NCBI GenBank assembly: GCA_021783995.1 | Contig: JAJXTH010000001.1 | Location: 1-64,000 of the forward strand | DNA: 64,000 nt | Direction of reading: 5' to 3' | Source of the DNA: Pseudomonadota bacterium | Lineage (GTDB): Bacteria > Pseudomonadota > Gammaproteobacteria > Burkholderiales > Gallionellaceae | Part shown: positions 28,334-37,993 of the stretch, in pieces | How positions within the stretch are numbered: position 1 is the stretch's first letter | Layout: the number at the start of each line of letters is the position of its first letter | Notes under the pieces: model-generated | What the model was told of the DNA's origin: nothing | Seen by the model: only the letters and a program-made list of their open reading frames with translations | Database searches by the model: none | Translations under genes and position numbers: made by a program

Positions 28334-30358
28334 TCAGTACCTTGAATCCTTGGGCTTTCCACCATTCGGCCAGTCGTGAACCTTGTCCGAAAAATCCGGA
28401 CGGGGCATGTGCGTGAAATACTCGCCGACATCGACCGCCTCCTGATCAGTCAAACCGCCCTGTCCCAGAGGGAAGTTCATCGTGTTGGCCATAGGCATGT
28501 TGCTCTTTGCAAACGCAGCCCCCGTATAGGTCTTCGCAATACCTGCGCCGACATTGAAGGACTGGTCTCCCCAAAGCGGCGGGAACACGAAGCTGCCGTC
28601 TGCCCGCTTCATCCCTTCGCCATTGTCGCCGTGGCAGACCGCACACTGATCCTTGTACACCTTCTTGCCGTTTTCGACATTGGGAAGGATGCTCTGGCTG
28701 ATCTTGCCCACACCGCGCCCGGGAATGGGTTTGTCCTTCTGGGCATCACCCTTCATGTTATCCATGAACGCGATCATCGCAATCATTTCCTTGGAATCCT
28801 TGTCCAGCACCTTGCCGTTCATAGAGCGCCTCATGCAGCCGTTGACCCTGTCCTTGAAATCGATCACCTTGCCGGCGCGAGGATTATAGGAAGGGAACAT
28901 AGCAGAAAGCCCAACATAGGGCGCGGCATGAGCCACCGAACCCCCAGCCAGATGGCAGCTGTTGCAGTTAAGCACATCGCCCACATTGTCAGGCAGCATC
29001 TTCTTCGTCTGATACATGAGCCGCATGCCGTATATCAGCTGGTCCGCATTCGCTTTGCTTAGCATGTCCGCAAAGCGGGGAGCGGCGAATTTGGAAGGCT
29101 CGACGGGCTTCAACTCGATCTCATCGCGCACCTTCTTGATCTGATCCGCAGTCACAGGCTCTCCCTGATTTCCCCACTTGGTGCGCACGAAAGTCACGAT
29201 CTCCGCGAGTTCCTTGTCGTTCAGACTGCGATAGCTGGGCATGCCGAAGGCGCGCTTTGCAGACTGGGTTTCAGGCGACATCCATCCGCTTAACACCACA
29301 TGGATGACGGAGGTCGGATCCTTGGACTGAACGGAAGAATTGTCAGCCAACGGAGGGAAGATCTTCTGTATCCCTCTGCCATCCATCTGGTGACAGGTGG
29401 AACAGAACTGCACATAACCCAGACCGCCACGCGTCTTGTACAGTTCATCATCCTTCGCCAGCACCGCGCCCTTCGGCTTCAAGGCCTCCGACTCGGAACC
29501 GGGTGTTAGCGAACTGATATATTCGCCCATCGCAGCGAGATCGCCGTCAGTGAAATTCTGTGTGCTGAAATGCACCACTTCGGTCATCGTGCCATAAGCT
29601 GTCGCATGACTGTTGTAGCCTGTCTTCAAAAACTGGGCAAGCTCCGGGCCAGACCACTGGTTGCGCAGATTGACCGCATGCCATCCTTCAACCGTCGCGC
29701 CCGTCAGGAAGTATTTTCCATCGCCGCCGTCCTGGCTCATGGTCTTTTCCTGGAAGGCAATACCGCGCGGGGTATGGCATGAACCGCAGTGGCCCAGCCC
29801 CTGCACGATGTAAGCGCCGCGGTTCCATTGAGCAGATTTCTGAGAATCGGCCTTGAAGGGCGTGTCATCGAGGAAAACCAGATTCCAGATTTTCAGGCCG
29901 AAGCGCATGCTGAACGGCCACATCATGTCGTTTTCCTTGTTCGGCTGACTCACCGGCTCAACGCCATGCATGATGTAGGCGTAAAGCGCGCGCATGTCGT
30001 CCGCAGAGGTCTTCGCAAAGGAAGGATAGGGCATCGCAGGATAGAGATTGTGGCCGTCTTCAGCCACACCCTTGCGCATCGCGCGATCGAACTGCTCGAA
30101 GGTATAACCGCCGATTCCGGTTTTTGCATCCGGCGTGATGTTGGTGGAATATACGGTGCCGAAAGGCGTCTTCAGACCCAGGCCGCCCGCCATGGTCTTG
30201 CCGCCCTTGGCCGTATGGCATGCAACGCAATCGCCGAGATGAGCGAGATACTCGCCCCGCTTGACCTGATCATTCTGAGTATCGGCAAAGGCCGTGTTCA
30301 ACAAAATCGCCGGAAGTACAACGCCAAACCAGCCCATCAGCCTTAATCCAAACGCCAT
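28334..30358 (-). CDS. Pentaheme cytochrome c: AdhB-like triheme domain fused to thiosulfate dehydrogenase (TsdA)
   Basis: A 674-residue exported protein with a signal peptide to about residue 25 and five CxxCH sites at about 44, 191, 319, 465 and 572. Residues 30-405 resemble the triheme cytochrome subunit of alcohol dehydrogenases. Residues 430-674 form a full TsdA module: CNSCH, then the catalytic heme-ligand Cys (about 508) in RVNGCMRRSMNGK, CAVCH, LWGDQSFNVGAG and the second-heme ligand Met in NMPM. TsdA couples two thiosulfates to tetrathionate. TsdA alone is about 270 residues; known TsdB-TsdA fusions have a shorter partner. ATG 30358 with GGAGGG is preferred over TTG 30361. Five hemes in one chain suggest internal electron relay. 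Confidence 0.9.
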   Translation of the reverse strand: MAFGLRLMGWFGVVLPAILLNTAFADTQNDQVKRGEYLAHLGDCVACHTAKGGKTMAGGLGLKTPFGTVYSTNITPDAKTGIGGYTFEQFDRAMRKGVAEDGHNLYPAMPYPSFAKTSADDMRALYAYIMHGVEPVSQPNKENDMMWPFSMRFGLKIWNLVFLDDTPFKADSQKSAQWNRGAYIVQGLGHCGSCHTPRGIAFQEKTMSQDGGDGKYFLTGATVEGWHAVNLRNQWSGPELAQFLKTGYNSHATAYGTMTEVVHFSTQNFTDGDLAAMGEYISSLTPGSESEALKPKGAVLAKDDELYKTRGGLGYVQFCSTCHQMDGRGIQKIFPPLADNSSVQSKDPTSVIHVVLSGWMSPETQSAKRAFGMPSYRSLNDKELAEIVTFVRTKWGNQGEPVTADQIKKVRDEIELKPVEPSKFAAPRFADMLSKANADQLIYGMRLMYQTKKMLPDNVGDVLNCNSCHLAGGSVAHAAPYVGLSAMFPSYNPRAGKVIDFKDRVNGCMRRSMNGKVLDKDSKEMIAMIAFMDNMKGDAQKDKPIPGRGVGKISQSILPNVENGKKVYKDQCAVCHGDNGEGMKRADGSFVFPPLWGDQSFNVGAGIAKTYTGAAFAKSNMPMANTMNFPLGQGGLTDQEAVDVGEYFTHMPRPDFSDKVHDWPNGGKPKDSRY

Positions 30359-30508
30359 CAAACCCTCCCTAAACGAGCCCGTACCAAAATATTAAGAAGG
30401 GCTATAACCCTCCAAATTAATCATGCAATCTTATGCCAAAAAAGAAAATTCGCATATAGGAATTTAATTATTAAATATACACTTTTAATAACCCGGATTG
30501 CCTGTGCA

Positions 30509-31357
30509 TCAGGCCTCGTCGAATGCGGTATCGCCTTCCATGACTTGCTGCCCAAGCAGCATATTCCTGAAATCGAACCGTTCGCCGTCCATCAGATGAG
30601 ATGGCACGACATTTTGCATCGCAGTGAAAATTGACTGACTGCGCCCCGGATATTGCCTTTCCCAGTTGTGCAGCATTTCCTTGATGTTCTGGCGCTGCAG
30701 ATTCTCCTGCGAGCCGCAGAGATTGCATGGAATGATGGGAAACTGCATGCCGCGCGCATAGCGGGCGATATCCTTTTCCGCACAGTAAGCCAGGGGGCGA
30801 ATCACAATATGATCACCCTTGTCAGTGACAAGCTTGGGCGGCATTGCCTTGAGCTTTCCCGCAAAGAAGAGATTCAAAAACAGCGTTTCTATCATGTCGT
30901 CTCGGTGATGCCCGAGCGCGATCTTGTTCGCGCCCAACTCTCCAGCCACCTTGTAGATGATGCCGCGCCGCAGGCGCGAACAGAGTGAGCATGTGGTCTT
31001 GCCTTCGGGTATTTTTTCCTTGACGATGGAATAGGTGTCCTGGGTCTCGATGTGATACTCGACCCCGAGCCTCGCAAGGTAATTTGGCAGAACGTCGGCA
31101 GGAAAACCCGGCTGCTTCTGATCGAGGTTCATCGCAATGATGCGAAAATCGATGGGCGCGCGTTTCTTCAATGTGAGCAGGATATCCAGGAGTGTGTAGG
31201 AATCCTTGCCTCCTGAAAGACATACCATCACGACATCACCCTCCTCTATCATGTTGAAATCGAAGATGGCCTTGCCCACAAGATGTTCCAGCCTTCCCTT
31301 GAGCCTGTTGAAATTGCCCGAGTGGTCCAAATGGACGGGTTGCGCGATTGCGTTCAT
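30509..31357 (-). CDS. ttcA: tRNA 2-thiocytidine(32) synthetase TtcA
   Basis: A 282-residue ATP- and iron-sulfur-dependent enzyme that thiolates cytidine 32 of tRNA. The PP-loop is [11 protein letters not shown], and the two cluster-binding pairs appear as CSLC and CNLC, both complete. GLGHHRDD-like sequence is present as [16 protein letters not shown] precedes the ATG. It lies 8 bp downstream of the pteridine reductase gene and is probably co-transcribed with it. Confidence 0.96.
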   Translation of the reverse strand: MNAIAQPVHLDHSGNFNRLKGRLEHLVGKAIFDFNMIEEGDVVMVCLSGGKDSYTLLDILLTLKKRAPIDFRIIAMNLDQKQPGFPADVLPNYLARLGVEYHIETQDTYSIVKEKIPEGKTTCSLCSRLRRGIIYKVAGELGANKIALGHHRDDMIETLFLNLFFAGKLKAMPPKLVTDKGDHIVIRPLAYCAEKDIARYARGMQFPIIPCNLCGSQENLQRQNIKEMLHNWERQYPGRSQSIFTAMQNVVPSHLMDGERFDFRNMLLGQQVMEGDTAFDEA

Positions 31358-31365
31358 ACGAATTC

Positions 31366-32106
31366 CTAAAGGTTGACGCTTCTTCCGCCGTCGACGGCGA
31401 TGACCTGTCCGGTGATGTATGGCGCATCCTGCGCCAGAAAGACGATCGTCCTTGCGATATCGTCAGGTTCACCTTCGCGCTTGAGCAAGGTATGCGCGAT
31501 AATCCTGCGCCTCTCCTCATCATCCGCCCAACCCTCGCCCTCGGGCCAGATGATCACGCCTGGAGCAACCGCATTGACGCGCACCTGTGGCGCCATCTCC
31601 TGGGCCAGAGAACGGGTCAGCGCAACCAGCCCCGCCTTAGCCACGCTGTATAACAGATGGCCGTGCATGGGGCGCTCTGCATGGATGTCGACGATATTGA
31701 TTATGCAGCCGTGGCGACGGCGCAGTTCAGCAGCGGCAGCCTGAGCAAGAAACAGCGGGGCGCGCAGATTCGTGCCGAGCAGATCGTGCCAGTGATGCTC
31801 ATTGACCTCAGCCAGTGGCGTCGGATAGAAGCTGGATGCATTGTTGACCACCCCATCCAGCCTGCCGAAGCGCGCAACGACCTGTTCGACCAGCCGAGGC
31901 AAGGCATCCAGATCGAGCAGATCAGCCTGAAAGACGGCTGTACTTCCTTCGCGCTTGTCGTTGAGCTCCTGCTGCAAGGCCAGCGCCTCTTCCGAGGAGC
32001 TGCGGTAATGCAGCGCAATGTCGGCACCTGCCGCATGCAAACGACGACATATTGCAGCCCCTACCCTTCTGCCGCCTCCTGTCACCAACATCACTTTGCC
32101 TGACAC
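31366..32106 (-). CDS. Pteridine reductase-like SDR
   Basis: A short-chain dehydrogenase of about 246 residues. The cofactor motif [12 protein letters not shown], with the TGxxxRxG pattern and an Arg that selects NADPH, marks the pteridine reductase/FolM group. [10 protein letters not shown] and the YSVAKAG catalytic pair follow. GTG 32106 is preferred, with GGAGG 5 bases upstream and a start matching relatives. ATG 32118 adds four residues but lacks a ribosome site. It probably reduces dihydrobiopterin or dihydrofolate-type pterins (inference). Confidence 0.85.
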   Translation of the reverse strand: MSGKVMLVTGGGRRVGAAICRRLHAAGADIALHYRSSSEEALALQQELNDKREGSTAVFQADLLDLDALPRLVEQVVARFGRLDGVVNNASSFYPTPLAEVNEHHWHDLLGTNLRAPLFLAQAAAAELRRRHGCIINIVDIHAERPMHGHLLYSVAKAGLVALTRSLAQEMAPQVRVNAVAPGVIIWPEGEGWADDEERRRIIAHTLLKREGEPDDIARTIVFLAQDAPYITGQVIAVDGGRSVNL

Positions 32107-32150
32107 TGCATCCTCCATTAAACTTGACGATCTTGCGAATTATAACCGAC

Positions 32151-33314
32151 ATGCTCGACACATCCCCACTTCCCGCTCCCGCCCCTGAAGCCATACTGCA
32201 TAGCGATCGCATGGCGAAGCGTATCCGCGAAGAAATCACCGCAAACAGCGGCTGGATATCATTCTCACGCTACATGGAACTGGCCCTGTATGCGCCAGGC
32301 CTGGGCTATTACACCGCGGGCACGCACAAGTTCGGCGAGGCGGGCGATTTCGTGACCGCACCCGAACTCTCGCCTCTTTTCGGTCGCACCCTGGCAAAGC
32401 AGGTCGCAGAAATAACCTCGGCCAGCGCGCCGCACATACTGGAACTGGGCGCAGGCAGCGGGAAGCTTGCTCATGACATGCTGAAGGAACTGGAAAACCT
32501 GGGATGCCTGCCGGAAAGCTACAGCATCCTGGAAGTCAGCGCAGATCTGCGAGAACGCCAGAAAAACCTTCTTTTGCAAAAACTCCCGCACCTGCTGAAT
32601 CGCGTGCACTGGCTGGACCGCCTGCCTGAAAATTTCAGCGGCTCCATCGTTGCCAACGAGGTGCTCGATGCGCTGCCGGTTCATCGCGTGCGCTGGCAGC
32701 AAGGCAGGATAAGCGAGCTTGGCGTCACGCAGCATGAAACGGGATTCGCATGGCAGCCGAGCGATATCGGCCAGGGCGATCTGCTGCAGACGGCAAGGGA
32801 TATCAATATAGAGGCAGAAGACTATGTCAGCGAAATCTGCCTTGCTGCCAGAGGGCTCGTCAACAGCCTCGCGCACTCATTGCAGCAGGGCGCGATAGTC
32901 TTCATCGACTACGGCTTTGGCGCGCGCGAGTTCTACCACCCGCAACGCACGGCAGGCACGCTGATGTGCCACTATCGCCACCGCGCGCACGACAACCCGT
33001 TCTATTTGCCTGGGCTCCAGGACATCACCGCGCATGTCAACTTCACCGATATCGCCGAATGCGGCATCGATGCCGGGCTGGAAGTGGCAGGCTATACCAA
33101 TCAGGCCTTCTTCCTGATCAACAGCGGCATCACCGAATTGCTCAGCGGCACTTCACCCGAAGACCTCAAGGCCTATCTGCCTCTGTCAGCACAGCTGCAG
33201 AAGCTCACAAGCCATGCGGAAATGGGTGAGCTCTTCAAGGTGCTCGCATTGAGCAAGAAGCTCGACATTCAGCTGTCCGGATTTTCCTGCGGCGACTTGA
33301 CGCGACTGCTTTAA
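32151..33314 (+). CDS. MidA-like SAM-dependent methyltransferase (DUF185)
   Basis: A 387-residue protein of the MidA/NDUFAF7 family. It has ISFSRYMELALYAPGLGYY, the hallmark GDFVTAPELSPLFG, the SAM-binding ELGAGSGKLAHDML and the ANEVLDALPVHR motif. The eukaryotic member methylates a complex I subunit, so a respiratory role is possible; the bacterial substrate is not established. It is divergent from the pteridine reductase, and its end overlaps the EF-hand gene end by 4 bp. Confidence 0.9.
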   Translation: MLDTSPLPAPAPEAILHSDRMAKRIREEITANSGWISFSRYMELALYAPGLGYYTAGTHKFGEAGDFVTAPELSPLFGRTLAKQVAEITSASAPHILELGAGSGKLAHDMLKELENLGCLPESYSILEVSADLRERQKNLLLQKLPHLLNRVHWLDRLPENFSGSIVANEVLDALPVHRVRWQQGRISELGVTQHETGFAWQPSDIGQGDLLQTARDINIEAEDYVSEICLAARGLVNSLAHSLQQGAIVFIDYGFGAREFYHPQRTAGTLMCHYRHRAHDNPFYLPGLQDITAHVNFTDIAECGIDAGLEVAGYTNQAFFLINSGITELLSGTSPEDLKAYLPLSAQLQKLTSHAEMGELFKVLALSKKLDIQLSGFSCGDLTRLL

Positions 33315-33796
33315 GGATCTGTCCTGGGCTTCTTTTCATGCATCTGATTTGCATGCGTGCGCACGTAATCGGATATTTCCTTGAGCGTCAGCTCGCCATC
33401 GTGATTGGCGTCGATCTCGTCGAAATGTGCGCTGATATTGGGCAATGCCTTAGCCTCTTCGCGCGAAAGCATGCCGTTCTTGTCCTTGTCAGCCCTGGCG
33501 AGATTTTCCCTGAATTGCAGCTGTTTTCTTGCAACCTCGAGTATCTCCCTTTTGAATTCCTTGCGCGATATGACCCCGTCGTGGTTGGTGTCCATCCGTT
33601 CAAAGCTGTCCAGCAACGCGGGGGCATTCTGTTCGATCTCCTTTCTTGAAAGGGTACCGGACTTGTCCGTATCCAGTGCATTGAATGCCTGATCTATCTT
33701 GGCATCTCTCTCCTGCCTGGTCACCACGCTCTGCTCTTCCGCGACCGCTGCGCATGGCAGCATTGCAAAAAAAACCAACCACATTCCCTTACGCAT
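33311..33796 (-). CDS. Exported EF-hand calcium-binding protein
   Basis: A 161-residue protein with a signal peptide (cleavage AVA, about residue 19) and four EF-hand loops: DTDKSGTLSRKE (about 42), DTNHDGVISRKE (about 68), DKDKNGMLSREE (about 102) and DANHDGELTLKE (about 128). All four keep the acidic positions 1, 3, 5 and 12 or close substitutes, so Ca2+ binding is likely. Spacing between loops 1-2 and 3-4 is the usual paired arrangement. The partner is unknown. The gene begins 8 bp inside the end of cca and may be coupled to it. Confidence 0.85.
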   Translation of the reverse strand: MRKGMWLVFFAMLPCAAVAEEQSVVTRQERDAKIDQAFNALDTDKSGTLSRKEIEQNAPALLDSFERMDTNHDGVISRKEFKREILEVARKQLQFRENLARADKDKNGMLSREEAKALPNISAHFDEIDANHDGELTLKEISDYVRTHANQMHEKKPRTDP

Positions 33797-35024
33797 TTTT
33801 CATCCTTTTCTGTTCACTTTCAATTGCACCGATGCGCGCTTTTTGCACCGCATCTGCGATTTTACCGCCATCCTGGCATGAGCGCGCAATTTCGCCCGCA
33901 TCCACTGCGCGCGCAGTCGACAGCAATCTCAGCAGATAATCAGCCTGGGGATAATCGTCCTGCTCGTGTCCCCACCGCCCTCGCGCATCGGAAGCACAGG
34001 CCTGCAGGAGATGCTCGAACCTCTGAGGGCGCCGCCATGCATCCGTGGACTGAAACAACCTGGCAATGGTCTCGCTGCGCAGCTCCTTGGCCCTGTGTAT
34101 ATCGCCGTGATAGCGCGCTGCAAGGATTGCCAGATCGCGGCATTCGCCGCTTGCGCGCACGCGTTCCGACAGTTTTTTTGCGAGATCGACGCCGCGCATC
34201 TCGTGCCCGACATGGCGAGGCAAAATATCCACAGGCGTGGTCGCCTTGCCCAGATCATGCGTCAGCGCAGCATACCGCACCTCGAGCGGATAACCGCATT
34301 TCGCCGCATCGTCCACCACCAGCATGGTATGTATGCCGCAGTCAATTTCGGGATGATATTTCTCGGGCTGCGGAACGCCGAACAGCGCGTCCACCTCCGG
34401 CAGAATTTTTTGCAATGCTCCGCAGCCGCGCAACGTCTCGAAAAACCGTGAAGGCTTCTTCTCCATCAGGCCGCGCGAGAGCTCCTGCCAGACCCGTTCA
34501 GGCACGAGCGCATCCACTTCGCCGTTTTCCACCATCTCGCGCATGAGCGCCTGAGTTTCAGGAGCGACGCAAAAGCCGAAACGCGCAGCGAATCTCGCGG
34601 CGCGCAATATGCGCACCGGATCCTCGCTGAATGCCGGGCTCACATGGCGCAGTATGCCTGCGCGAAGATCTTCCTCGCCATGATAGGGATCGATCAGGTT
34701 TCCCGCCGCATCTTCGGCCATCGCGTTGATTGTGAAGTCGCGACGCAGCAGATCCTGTTCCAGCGTCACATCGGGCGCAGCGTGCACGACGAATCCTCTG
34801 TATCCTGCCGCCGTCTTGCGCTCGGTGCGCGCAAGCGCATACTCCTCATGCGTTACCGGATGCAGGAATACCGGAAAATCCCTTCCCACGGCCTGAAACC
34901 CAAGCGCTTGCATCTCTTCGACCGTGCTTCCCACCACGACCCAGTCACGATCCGCAACCGGCACGCCCAGCAAACGGTCCCTTACCGCACCGCCCACGCA
35001 GTAGATCTTTGCATCTCTACTCAA
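33789..35024 (-). CDS. cca: CCA tRNA nucleotidyltransferase
   Basis: A 411-residue class II enzyme that adds or repairs the 3' CCA of tRNAs. The nucleotidyltransferase motif is YCVGGAVRDRLLG with the metal-binding acidic pair in ADRDW. RRDFTINAMAEDAAG and the nucleotide-specifying region follow. The C-terminal HD phosphohydrolase domain has ALTHDLGKATTP, as in the multifunctional proteobacterial form. The only well-placed start is TTG 35024, which overlaps the slt stop by 8 bp. Confidence 0.95.
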   Translation of the reverse strand: MSRDAKIYCVGGAVRDRLLGVPVADRDWVVVGSTVEEMQALGFQAVGRDFPVFLHPVTHEEYALARTERKTAAGYRGFVVHAAPDVTLEQDLLRRDFTINAMAEDAAGNLIDPYHGEEDLRAGILRHVSPAFSEDPVRILRAARFAARFGFCVAPETQALMREMVENGEVDALVPERVWQELSRGLMEKKPSRFFETLRGCGALQKILPEVDALFGVPQPEKYHPEIDCGIHTMLVVDDAAKCGYPLEVRYAALTHDLGKATTPVDILPRHVGHEMRGVDLAKKLSERVRASGECRDLAILAARYHGDIHRAKELRSETIARLFQSTDAWRRPQRFEHLLQACASDARGRWGHEQDDYPQADYLLRLLSTARAVDAGEIARSCQDGGKIADAVQKARIGAIESEQKRMKNA

Positions 35025-36927
35025 GGCTGCCCCTGTCGTCCGATGAGTTCGGTCCTATGGTTCCCAAGCGCATTTTCAGGCTACGCTCGGGCGCACCGAA
35101 TTCCTCAGCATAAAACATGGTATTGTTCATCACCTTCTTCACGTAATCGCGCGTTTCTTCAAAAGGAATCGTCTCGACATAGATCGCGCCTTCCAGGGGC
35201 ACAGACGCGCGCCAGCGGCGTGCCCGACCCGGTCCCGCATTGTAAGCCGCAGAGGCCAGAACCGGGCTGCCATCCAGTGATGAAAGCATGTTTTTCATGT
35301 AATACATACCCAGGAGCAGATTGGTATCCAGTTGCTGCAGAAGCTCGCTGCGATAATCCTTCAGCCCCAGCTTCCTCGCGATCCAGCGGGCTGTCGTCGG
35401 CATCACCTGCATCAACCCCATCGCCCCCACGCCAGACCGTGCCGAGGTAACAAACCGGCTCTCCTGGCGCATCAGGCCATAGACCCATGCCTCTTCCAGA
35501 CCGTTTTCCTGAATATGCTGACGCATGACTGCACGATAAGGTGCAAGGTAGCGCAGGCTGAAGTCGTGCATCAGCACAGTCTTGTCGGCCGTATTGATCG
35601 CCCTGTCGTACATTTCATGGCGCCGCGCCAGTTCCGCCGCGGTCAGCAACTGCTGATCGTTGAAATCCCTTATCGCCCAATTCCACTCGCGCAACGCATC
35701 GATACGCAAATCCATCCGATAAAGCGCAATCGCGCGCTGCACACCAGGCAGATTTTCCATGTCCTCCACATCCTTCCTGTCAGGATGGAAAGCAGGCTGC
35801 GTGACGCTCAGGACCGGCGTATCGGATATCTCCTCACGCGCCAGTTCGCCATAGAAAGTGTATTCCGCGCTCAGGGGTACAAAAATCTTCAACGCATCGG
35901 CATTCCGACCCACAGCCTGCAATGCGCGCGCCTTCCAGTAACGCCAGGTGGCTTCGCCTTGTTGCGCGCCTGTCATCGCATCTATGCCCGACAGAACACC
36001 CTTCCAATCCAAAGCGCGCAGCGCTGCGCGCACCCGCCATGCCCGTTGCTGGTCGTTGAGCATTGCATCTTCAGTCTGCCCATACCAATGCAGCGCACGC
36101 GCATCGTGCTTGCGCGCCGCCTCATAGGCCAGCCAGCCATAAAAATAGGCGCGTTCTTTCTTGGAAAAATGTTGCTCGATTTTCTCCCAGCGTGCAATCG
36201 CAATATCCGGTGACTGCCTAGCCAGCCGCAGCAGGGCGAACATCGCAACCATCCTTTGTCCCTCGCTTTTGTAACCCGCCCTCTCAAGATACCGTCCAGG
36301 ATTGTTCATCGCGCGATCAAGCGCAACCGCTGAGATTGCGAATTTTCCGGAGAGCCTTGATGAAAGCGATTTGGCGAGCGTCACATTGCCTGCTTCCAGA
36401 GCCAGGCGCAACCGATTCCAGATGTCCTGCTCACTGATCACACCCGATGAAATGGCGGCATCGAAAGGCGCGCTGCAGCTCTCGGGCATGTCCTTCGCGC
36501 TGAACCACAATTCATGTGCCTCATTGAGCACAGCTGGTTCGCGCCTCATCCTGGACTGCAATGCATAGCAAACCAGCTCGACGTCGGGATTTTTGAGCCT
36601 GGGATACTCGCTGTCGAACAGGTCCCATTGCTTCTTCTTGCCCAGCATCTTGAGCCATTCGGCTCGCATCCTGTCGATCAGCGGCGTATCCTCTGGACGC
36701 GCCAGAAATGCCCGCACACTGTTTGCATCAGCGGTATCCAGATTCAGCCTCAACTGGTAGTAGGCGACATAGACCTCGAGAGGCGTTTCTTTCAGACGCG
36801 CCGCAAGCACAGCCAACTGCCGCGCATTTCCTTCGCGGAAGGCATTGCGGGCCTTCAGGAAATCATCGTCCTGATCGGCCAGCACTGAGGTGGTCATCAA
36901 AAGAATAAACAGGAAAAGGAATCTCAT
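35017..36927 (-). CDS. slt: Soluble lytic murein transglycosylase
   Basis: A 636-residue periplasmic enzyme that cleaves peptidoglycan to 1,6-anhydromuropeptides. It has a signal peptide (to about residue 18, VLA), a long helical superhelix (about 25-440) and a C-terminal SLT domain. The catalytic Glu is in LMRQESRF, and GAMGLMQVMPTTARWIA and ASAAYNAGPGRARRW give the lysozyme-like core. ATG 36927 is chosen because the signal peptide starts there; an upstream start at 36963 would add an unlikely leader. Confidence 0.95.
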   Translation of the reverse strand: MRFLFLFILLMTTSVLADQDDDFLKARNAFREGNARQLAVLAARLKETPLEVYVAYYQLRLNLDTADANSVRAFLARPEDTPLIDRMRAEWLKMLGKKKQWDLFDSEYPRLKNPDVELVCYALQSRMRREPAVLNEAHELWFSAKDMPESCSAPFDAAISSGVISEQDIWNRLRLALEAGNVTLAKSLSSRLSGKFAISAVALDRAMNNPGRYLERAGYKSEGQRMVAMFALLRLARQSPDIAIARWEKIEQHFSKKERAYFYGWLAYEAARKHDARALHWYGQTEDAMLNDQQRAWRVRAALRALDWKGVLSGIDAMTGAQQGEATWRYWKARALQAVGRNADALKIFVPLSAEYTFYGELAREEISDTPVLSVTQPAFHPDRKDVEDMENLPGVQRAIALYRMDLRIDALREWNWAIRDFNDQQLLTAAELARRHEMYDRAINTADKTVLMHDFSLRYLAPYRAVMRQHIQENGLEEAWVYGLMRQESRFVTSARSGVGAMGLMQVMPTTARWIARKLGLKDYRSELLQQLDTNLLLGMYYMKNMLSSLDGSPVLASAAYNAGPGRARRWRASVPLEGAIYVETIPFEETRDYVKKVMNNTMFYAEEFGAPERSLKMRLGTIGPNSSDDRGSLE

Positions 36928-37027
36928 CAGAAAACAGCCGCCAACTTGACTGCCGGTGAGCATACCACGGCTATCCTCCTCGTGGCATTTGCTCTGTATA
37001 ATTCAGAGTTTTCCAGGAAACTCCCCC

Positions 37028-37924
37028 ATGTGGTTCAAGAATATCCTCATCTACAATTTTCCGGCAGATCGCAAGATCACGGCTGACGCGCTGCAAGAAA
37101 AACTGGCCGCAAAGCCTCTTCTGCCCTGTAGCGGATTGACCCGGCAAAGCCGCGGCTGGATTCCCTGCGCTGGCGATGGCCGCCTGGTCCATTCCTTCAA
37201 CAATCAGCTCCTCTTCGCACTGGGAACCGAACAGAAATTGCTGCCCGCTTCCGTGATCAACCGTTTCGCCAGCGAGCGCATCGAAAATATCGAGGCACAG
37301 CAAGGCTACAAGGTGGGACGCCGTGAACGCAAGGAAATCAGGGAGGCGATCACAGAAGAGCTGCTGCCCAAGGCCTTTTCCCTGCAGCGCACCACCCATG
37401 CATGGCTGGATATGGAAAATGGCCGTCTCATCATCCATGCTGCATCTTCTGCGCGCGCAGAAGAGTTGCTCGAGTTTCTCAACAAGACGCTGGAGGACAT
37501 GCCAGCCAGACTGCTGCATACCGCACTTTCCCCGATGTCTGGGATGACTGACTGGCTTGCCGGCCAGCAACCGCCTCCCGGTTTCACGATAGACCGCGAA
37601 CTGGAACTGCGCGAAGCGGGCGACAGCCGCGCTTCGGTCCGTTACGCCAACCATGCGCTGGAAGGGGAAGAAATTCTTGCCCACATACGCTCCGGCAAGC
37701 GCGCGACCCGCCTGGGCCTCACATGGAACAGCCGCATATCCTTCGTGCTGACAGAACAGATGCAAATCAAGAAATTGCAGCTCCTGGACATCCATAAGGA
37801 AGAATCTGAAGCCGAATCAGCGGAAGCTCAGTTCGAGCTCGATTTTGCACTGATGACGGGCGAATTTGCGAAAATGCTGAACGACCTGACGGAAGCCCTA
37901 GGCGGCGAAATCATCAGCTCATAA
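37028..37924 (+). CDS. rdgC: Recombination-associated protein RdgC
   Basis: A 298-residue ring-forming DNA-binding protein that limits RecA activity. The family start MWFKNILIYNF is exact, followed by the LLPCSGLTRQSRGWIPC segment and the ERKEIREAITEELLPKAF helix. The end DLTEALGGE also matches. The length is normal. It is divergent from slt, with about 100 bp between start codons. Confidence 0.95.
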   Translation: MWFKNILIYNFPADRKITADALQEKLAAKPLLPCSGLTRQSRGWIPCAGDGRLVHSFNNQLLFALGTEQKLLPASVINRFASERIENIEAQQGYKVGRRERKEIREAITEELLPKAFSLQRTTHAWLDMENGRLIIHAASSARAEELLEFLNKTLEDMPARLLHTALSPMSGMTDWLAGQQPPPGFTIDRELELREAGDSRASVRYANHALEGEEILAHIRSGKRATRLGLTWNSRISFVLTEQMQIKKLQLLDIHKEESEAESAEAQFELDFALMTGEFAKMLNDLTEALGGEIISS

Positions 37925-37993
37925 AAATATTTTCAAATTTTGTGAACTTTTTCAAATCCCGCTTGCCTCACTCTTCAGTTAGCGCAAGCTATC

